Below are positions 5,222 to 5,250 of a stretch of DNA of 5,250 nucleotides, piece after piece. The notes under the pieces were generated by a model. That model ran no database searches and had not been told where the DNA came from. It worked only from the letters and a program-made list of their open reading frames with translations. Positions within the stretch are counted from its first letter, which is position 1. The number at the start of each line of letters is the position of its first letter. The stretch lies in assembly GCA_011045925.1 (NCBI GenBank), contig DSBS01000004.1, positions 1-5,250 of the forward strand. The letters run 5' to 3'. The translations under genes and the position numbers were made by a program. The DNA comes from Candidatus Woesearchaeota archaeon (GTDB taxonomy: Archaea; Nanobdellota; Nanobdellia; Woesearchaeales; JASKKU01).

Positions 5222-5250
5222 ATGAAAGAAAAAACAAAACTCATTAATAA
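5222..5250 (+). CDS. Possible start of a truncated gene, unknown product
   Basis: ATG 5222 opens a frame that reads MKEKTKLIN and is cut by the window edge. Support is limited to the upstream TATA-like and GGAGG elements and a Lys-rich start typical of a cytoplasmic N-terminus. The same frame is also open upstream from 5174 (PSAAVRLSEGG...), so this could instead be the tail of the decayed ABC gene. Nine codons are too few to identify a family. Confidence 0.2.

Overview
The window reads as archaeal chromosomal DNA, AT-rich, with compact genes. The evidence is an MCM replicative helicase, a TATA-binding protein (TBP) with the two-fold repeat, an OB-fold plus winged-helix protein of the RPA32 type, and TATA-box promoters about 26 nt upstream of start codons (leaderless style). 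The base composition and the archaeal SpoIIM-like membrane protein fit a DPANN-type lineage, but that placement is inference and no rRNA is present to test it.

Layout. 1-138: upstream region with a TATA-like palindrome. 139-999 (+): multi-pass SpoIIM/DUF95-family membrane protein. It converges tail to tail, with a 14-15 bp gap, on the 3' end of a minus-strand replication pair: the RPA32-like protein (1015-1746) and, upstream of it, MCM (1798-3828). 3829-3975 is an AT-rich intergenic stretch holding the MCM promoter and the probable TBP terminator. 3976-4575 (-): TBP. 4576-4764: a divergent control region with two facing TATA boxes that share a 13-bp core, and a 16-bp palindrome between them. 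4765 onward (+): the N-terminal half of an ABC transporter ATPase, broken by an in-frame TAG just before the Walker A motif and lost by frameshift before the signature motif. The last ~85 bp hold a TATA box, a G-rich Shine-Dalgarno-like run and a possible new start codon cut by the window edge.

How the parts relate. MCM and the RPA32-like protein look co-transcribed and would act together at the replication fork: helicase unwinding and handling of single-stranded DNA or factor recruitment. TBP is the general transcription factor that should recognise the TATA boxes seen here. The membrane protein and the decayed ABC gene have no evident functional tie to this block. I see no CRISPR array, tRNA, rRNA, insertion sequence or clear defence system. 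The most unusual items are the decaying ABC gene and the symmetric elements in the TBP/ABC divergent promoter region.
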